DNA of 9,144 nucleotides from DASRPD01 sp035646535 (GTDB lineage: Bacteria; Actinomycetota; Acidimicrobiia; IMCC26256; JANYLB01), in NCBI GenBank assembly GCA_035646535.1, contig DASRPD010000046.1, positions 1-9,144 of the forward strand. The letters are read 5' to 3'. The position numbers were made by a program, and so were the translations under genes. Shown here piece after piece: positions 6,095-9,144 of this stretch. Numbering within the stretch: position 1 is the first letter of the stretch; each line of letters starts with the position of its first letter. The notes under the pieces were generated by a model. That model was given only the letters and a program-made list of their open reading frames with translations, did not search any database and had not been told where the DNA came from.

Positions 6095-6762
6095 GCCTTC
6101 ACCTCTTGTGGTGTCGCGTCGGTCACAGAATCGCCTTGCCCCAGGCTACCCGGGCCGGCGATCCCACCGGCCCGCAGCATCAGGGTGTCGAGCGTGGCGG
6201 CCCGTCGGCTCGCCCGTTCCAGCTCTTCGGGAGTCTCGATGAGCGACTGGAGCAGCATCTCGCCGTCGCGCCAGTCGTTGAAGTCGTCTTGGAGGGCGAA
6301 GTCCAACGAGCGGATCGTCGGCGCGTCGGTGATCGTGCTCGTGGCGTTGCGGTGGTAGGTGTAGGCCGCGATCATGCGGGGCAGGAGCACCCGGTACACG
6401 CCGACCAGCTTCTCGATCGTGAGGTCGGGCGCTTCCGGCTCGGTCATCGCCTCGACGAACTCGGCCAGCGCCTCATTCGGCGGTACGCACAGCCGATCCG
6501 TGTCCATCTCACGCAGCTCGGGCAGGCGCTTGTCCCACAGCTCGGCGTGCCACGCGTGGTGATAGCAGTGCCGGCCGAGCACGAGCTTCACGTCGAGCTC
6601 GGGAACGGTGGCGACCCACCCACCGAGCGCCTCGAACAGGCGCATCTCGATCCACTTGTAGTGGCCGACGCGCCGGGCCGATTCGTCGACCGAGAAGAGA
6701 CCGGGAAGCTCCCGCCGGTCCCAGGGCGCGAATGCGGGCCTTACCTTGCCCCCGTGAGTCAT
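6091..6762 (-). CDS. Ferritin-like protein with incomplete metal site (companion subunit)
   Basis: The 223-residue protein is helical throughout and probably ferritin-like. Helix 1 carries E39/E44 (KWIEMRLFEAL) and helix 2 a His-rich HCYHHAWHAELWDKRLPEL (65-83; H68, H69, H72). In the second half (about 114-175: VYRVLLPRMIAAYTYH, SLDFALQDDFNDWRDGE) I find no E plus ExxH pair, so a full diiron site seems lost. It resembles the case of phenylacetyl-CoA epoxidase, where PaaC is a non-catalytic paralogue of PaaA; that is an analogy, not claimed homology. The start was set at the ATG at 6762: a further ATG at 6813 would extend the gene through the TetR-type operator. GGGAG lies nine bases upstream of 6762. 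It is the first gene of the operon and overlaps the next by ATGA. Confidence 0.82.
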   Translation of the reverse strand: MTHGGKVRPAFAPWDRRELPGLFSVDESARRVGHYKWIEMRLFEALGGWVATVPELDVKLVLGRHCYHHAWHAELWDKRLPELREMDTDRLCVPPNEALAEFVEAMTEPEAPDLTIEKLVGVYRVLLPRMIAAYTYHRNATSTITDAPTIRSLDFALQDDFNDWRDGEMLLQSLIETPEELERASRRAATLDTLMLRAGGIAGPGSLGQGDSVTDATPQEVKA

Positions 6763-6768
6763 GGCGCC

Positions 6769-6797
6769 ATTCTCCCGATACTTGACCGAGCGGTCAA
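6769..6797 (-). promoter_or_regulatory. Candidate promoter of the ferritin-like operon
   Basis: On the minus strand TTGACC (6797 to 6792) and GAGAAT (6774 to 6769) are separated by 17 bases, a good spacing for a principal-sigma promoter. The -35 is five of six and the -10 four of six to consensus. Transcription would begin at or within a few bases of the ATG at 6762, so the message might be leaderless. However, the -10 overlaps the GGGAG that could instead be a ribosome binding site. Confidence 0.45.
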
Positions 6798-6799
6798 GT
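6780..6799. promoter_or_regulatory. TetR-family-type operator
   Basis: ACTTGACCGAGCGGTCAAGT is a 20-bp dyad with perfect 9-bp arms around a central AG. The core TTGACCG-N2-CGGTCAA differs by one base per arm from the RutR operator TTGACCA-N2-TGGTCAA and has the layout of many TetR-family sites. It covers the candidate -35 of the ferritin-like operon, as expected for repression. No regulator gene is in the window. Confidence 0.75.
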
Positions 6800-6814
6800 G
6801 TGACAGGGGTCACG
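6799..6814. promoter_or_regulatory. CRP/FNR-like dyad TGTGA-N6-TCACG
   Basis: TGTGA-CAGGGG-TCACG is one base from the CRP consensus TGTGA-N6-TCACA and abuts the TetR-type operator. Its centre lies about 44 bases upstream of the likely transcription start, near the -41.5 position used by class II activators. Equally it may be a simple hairpin, GTGAC-AGGG-GTCAC. Support is the motif and position only. Confidence 0.35.
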
Positions 6815-6853
6815 GATCGTCCCGCTCATTCGCGGCCGCATGAGCTCGGATCA

Positions 6854-6901
6854 CCGGCACATCATCCGGCACATCATCCGGCACGTCACCCGGCACATCA
6901 T
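6854..6901. repeat. Four 12-bp tandem repeats across the nadE stop
   Basis: Four contiguous 12-mers: CCGGCACATCAT (6854), the same (6866), CCGGCACGTCAC (6878) and CCGGCACATCAT (6890). The last supplies the nadE stop codon (TCA at 6898-6900 on the plus strand). On the minus strand every unit carries another TGA in the nadE frame, so the array is a run of backup stops downstream of the gene. Confidence 0.9.
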
Positions 6902-8607
6902 CCGGGCCAACGGTTGGTGATGGGCAGTCGGCGGTCCTTGCCGAAGGCCTTGGGTGTCACCCGCACCCCCGGCGGCGCCTGGCGGCGTTTGTACTCGTTG
7001 CGATCGACGAGGCGGACAACCCGGGTGACGAGCTCGCGGTCGAAGCCCTCGGCGATGAGCTCTGACACCGAACGATCCCGCTCGACGTAACCCTCCAGCA
7101 CCGGATCGAGCTCGGCGTAGTCGGGCAAGGAGTCGTCATCGCGTTGGTCGGGTCGCAGCTCCGCGCTCGGCGGCTTGTCCAACACCGCTTGGGGGATGAT
7201 CTCGCGGCCCTCCCGCTCGTTGCGGTCGCGCGCCAGCGCATACACCAACAGCTTCGACACGTCCTTGATCACCGCGAAACCGCCGGCCATGTCCCCGTAG
7301 AGCGTCGAGTAGCCGGTCGCCATCTCGCTCTTGTTCCCGGTCGTCAGCACGAGCGCGCCACGCTTGTTGGAGATCGCCATGAGCAACGTGCCGCGGACGC
7401 GAGCCTGGAGGTTCTCCTCGGCCAGACCGGGCTCCGTGCCGGCGAACAGGGGTTCCAGGAGGTGCAGGAACCCCTGGTGGACCTCTTCGATCGGGATCGT
7501 GACCGTGCCGATCCCGAGGTTGGTCGCGAGCGCCTCGGAATCGGTGACGCTGCCCTCGCTGGAGAATCGCGACGGCATGAGCACGCCGGTCACGCGCTCG
7601 GGCCCGATGGCGTCGGCCGCGATGACCGCCACGAGCGCGGAGTCGACACCGCCGGAAAGCCCGATGAGCACGTTGGTGAACCCGTTCTTCGTCGCGTAGT
7701 CGCGCGTGCCGAGCACCAGCGCTTCGTAGACCTCTCGGACCGGGCTCAGCCGTGGCGCAATCGCCGGTTCGACCGGTGGCCCGGAGATCCGCGCCTCGCT
7801 CACAGCTCGCTCCGGCAGCGGCTCGGCGTCGGGGCGGCCACTGGGATCGAGGAGGCGGCGTCGGAATCCCGGCGCCACGTCGAGGTCGACGACAAGGAGG
7901 TCTTCGACGAACTGCGGCGCGCGCGCGACCAGGCGGCCGTGCTCGTCGAACACCAAGGACGCGCCGTCGAAGACGAGCTCGTCCTGTCCCCCGACCAGGT
8001 TGACGTACAGGATCGGCACACCCGCGTCGGCCGCTCGCGTTGCCAGCATCGTCTCGCGTTCGGCGAGGCGGTCGGCGTAGTACGGAGACGCGTTGATGTT
8101 CACGACGAGCTCGGCACCGGCCGCGGCCTGGGTGAGCACGGGGCCGGTCGGGCTCCAGGCGTCCTCGCAGATCGTGACCGCGACCTTCACGCCCGCGACG
8201 CGGAACAACACGCCACCGGCGGGTGACGGCGTGAAGTACCGCTGCTCGTCGAAGACCGCGTAGTTCGGCAAGAGGAGCTTGCGGTACGAGCCGTGGAGAT
8301 GCCCATCGGCGCACACCGCGGCCGAGTTGTACAGGTCCCGGCCGGCTTCCGGATAGCCGATGATCGCTGCGGTCCGCCCGGTGCGCGCGGCGAGCTTCTC
8401 CACGACGGAGTTCGCGTGCGCCACGAACGAGGGCCGCAGCAACAGGTCCTCGGGCGGATAGCCGCACACCGCCAGCTCGGGGAACGCCACGAGGTCGACT
8501 CCGGCGTCGACGGCGGCTTCGTAGGTCTCGAGGACCCGGGTCGCGTTGCCGTCGAGATCGCCCACGACGAGGTCGATCTGGGCCGCCGCGACCCGGATGT
8601 GCGTCAT
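6898..8607 (-). CDS. nadE: Glutamine-dependent NAD+ synthetase
   Basis: This 569-residue enzyme amidates nicotinic acid adenine dinucleotide to NAD+ using ATP and ammonia taken from glutamine. The N-terminal nitrilase-type glutaminase domain (about 3-260) shows the catalytic triad E44 (FPELAVCGYPPEDLL), K110 (SYRKLLLPNY) and C147 (ICEDAW). The C-terminal synthetase domain (about 290-569) has the ATP PP-loop SGGVDS (318-323) and the highly conserved TTGNKSEMATGYSTLYGDMA (422-441). All expected motifs are intact. The length fits the 540-580-residue class rather than the roughly 680-residue enzyme of Mycobacterium. The ATG at 8607 matches the usual start just before RVAAAQIDLVVGDLDGN but has no clear Shine-Dalgarno; TATCCT (8639 to 8634, minus) is a possible -10 giving a short leader. 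The gene lies 135 bases upstream of the ferritin-like operon on the same strand, with the repeat array and operators in between. Confidence 0.97.
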   Translation of the reverse strand: MTHIRVAAAQIDLVVGDLDGNATRVLETYEAAVDAGVDLVAFPELAVCGYPPEDLLLRPSFVAHANSVVEKLAARTGRTAAIIGYPEAGRDLYNSAAVCADGHLHGSYRKLLLPNYAVFDEQRYFTPSPAGGVLFRVAGVKVAVTICEDAWSPTGPVLTQAAAGAELVVNINASPYYADRLAERETMLATRAADAGVPILYVNLVGGQDELVFDGASLVFDEHGRLVARAPQFVEDLLVVDLDVAPGFRRRLLDPSGRPDAEPLPERAVSEARISGPPVEPAIAPRLSPVREVYEALVLGTRDYATKNGFTNVLIGLSGGVDSALVAVIAADAIGPERVTGVLMPSRFSSEGSVTDSEALATNLGIGTVTIPIEEVHQGFLHLLEPLFAGTEPGLAEENLQARVRGTLLMAISNKRGALVLTTGNKSEMATGYSTLYGDMAGGFAVIKDVSKLLVYALARDRNEREGREIIPQAVLDKPPSAELRPDQRDDDSLPDYAELDPVLEGYVERDRSVSELIAEGFDRELVTRVVRLVDRNEYKRRQAPPGVRVTPKAFGKDRRLPITNRWPG

Positions 8608-8640
8608 GTCGGCCGTCCGGTCTGCATGGACCCAGGATAC

Positions 8641-8660
8641 GAGAGCCCCGACCGGCTCTC
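8641..8660. promoter_or_regulatory. Hairpin/dyad upstream of nadE
   Basis: GAGAGCC (8641-8647) and GGCTCTC (8654-8660) form a perfect 7-bp inverted repeat with a 6-base loop (CCGACC). It lies 34 bases before the nadE start, in the divergent gap with the GH43-like gene and right beside the possible -10 TATCCT. It could be an operator or a structured element; no known motif is recognised. Confidence 0.35.
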
Positions 8661-8791
8661 CGACGTGGGTTCACGCTCCGGAGGCCTGCTTCAGAAGAGC
8701 GGAGGACGTGTCGAAGACCATGGCGCTCCCGAAACGGAGTGCGACAGGGTGGGGTGGGCATGCACGTGCCGTCCAATCGTCAGCGAGCCTC

Positions 8792-9144
8792 ATGTCGACC
8801 CGCTACCGCCGTCTCCTTCTGCTCGCGATACCGGCTGCTCTGATCGCCGCGAGCTGCCTCCCCCCATCGCTCTCCGCACCGCCGGCCGCTCCCGGAGGAT
8901 CCGAGGCCGCCTCCGCCGTCGTGAGCCTGCCGGGCCAGGCGGACCAGCCGTTCGACTTCCCCGATCCCTCGGTGATCCAGGTCGACGGCGTGTACTACGG
9001 CTACGCGACCGGCTCTTCGACCTTCGGGTTCTCGACCGTGCCGGTCGTTCGCTCGACCGACTTGCAGCACTGGACGTACGCGGGTGAGGGCCTGCCCGGC
9101 GGCACCAACGGCTGGGCCGACCTCTTCGCGTTCACCTGGGCGCC
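8792..9144 (+). CDS. Secreted GH43-like glycoside hydrolase (C-terminus beyond right edge)
   Basis: The frame is open from the ATG at 8792 to the window end, giving 117 complete codons. Residues 1-22 form a signal peptide (STRYRR then a hydrophobic stretch) ending in AASC, a plausible though not ideal lipobox, so it may be a lipoprotein with C22 as the first mature residue; ordinary secretion is the alternative. A Pro/Ala/Ser-rich linker (23-50) leads into FDFPDPSVIQVDGVYYGYATG (54-74), the typical first blade of a five-bladed beta-propeller of the GH43 type, with D58 as candidate catalytic base. RSTDLQHWTYAGEGLP (87-102) and FTWAP follow as in arabinanases and beta-xylosidases. It probably trims arabinan- or xylan-like polysaccharide, but substrate and the remaining catalytic residues lie outside the window. 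No strong Shine-Dalgarno precedes the ATG. Confidence 0.82.
   Translation, partial: MSTRYRRLLLLAIPAALIAASCLPPSLSAPPAAPGGSEAASAVVSLPGQADQPFDFPDPSVIQVDGVYYGYATGSSTFGFSTVPVVRSTDLQHWTYAGEGLPGGTNGWADLFAFTWA

Noticed and set aside
7136..8776. 546-codon minus frame and 360-codon plus frame over nadE
   Set aside because: Both are Arg/Ala-rich shadows of nadE, whose own frame has every catalytic motif.
8293..9087. 264-codon plus frame across the nadE start and the GH43-like gene
   Set aside because: It is antisense to nadE and then out of frame with the GH43-like gene, which has a signal peptide and propeller motifs.

Overview
The window is GC-rich DNA (about two thirds G+C) with the codon use, short gene spacing and gene content of a high-GC actinobacterium. 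The class Acidimicrobiia or a related uncultured lineage is my best guess, but this is an inference, because no rRNA or other taxonomic marker is present. Eight protein genes can be supported, two of them cut by the window edges.

Layout from left to right. (1) Positions 1-1765, minus: a DDE-type transposase that runs off the left edge. (2) 2045-2866, plus: an exported lipoprotein of unknown function, rich in conserved-looking His and Cys residues. (3) 2888-3826, minus: a compact principal-type sigma-70 factor with a GTG start, convergent with the lipoprotein. (4) 4063-4398, plus: a small antibiotic-biosynthesis-monooxygenase (ABM) fold protein, divergent from the sigma gene across a 236-bp gap that carries a perfect TCCACAG-AC-CTGTGGA dyad. 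(5) 4427-4579: a gap between convergent genes, filled by a 49-bp nested palindrome that leads into a 2.8-copy tandem repeat of 41 bp. (6) 6762 down to 4599, minus: an apparent three-gene operon encoding a ferritin-like protein with an incomplete metal site, a second ferritin-like protein with a full set of diiron ligands (coupled by an ATGA overlap), and a protein of unknown family. A TetR-type operator and a CRP-like dyad lie just upstream. (7) 6898-8607, minus: glutamine-dependent NAD+ synthetase, with four 12-bp tandem repeats across its stop codon. (8) 8792-9144, plus: the start of a secreted GH43-like glycosidase that runs off the right edge.

The sigma factor and nadE are housekeeping genes. 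The most distinctive part is the 4.4-6.8 kb segment. Its two unequal ferritin-like subunits and unknown third partner look like a small diiron enzyme system, apparently controlled by a TetR-family repressor that is not encoded in the window. The 41-bp repeat/palindrome unit downstream of it is the clearest non-coding oddity. Calls rest on reading the sequence and on remembered family motifs; no database search was possible.
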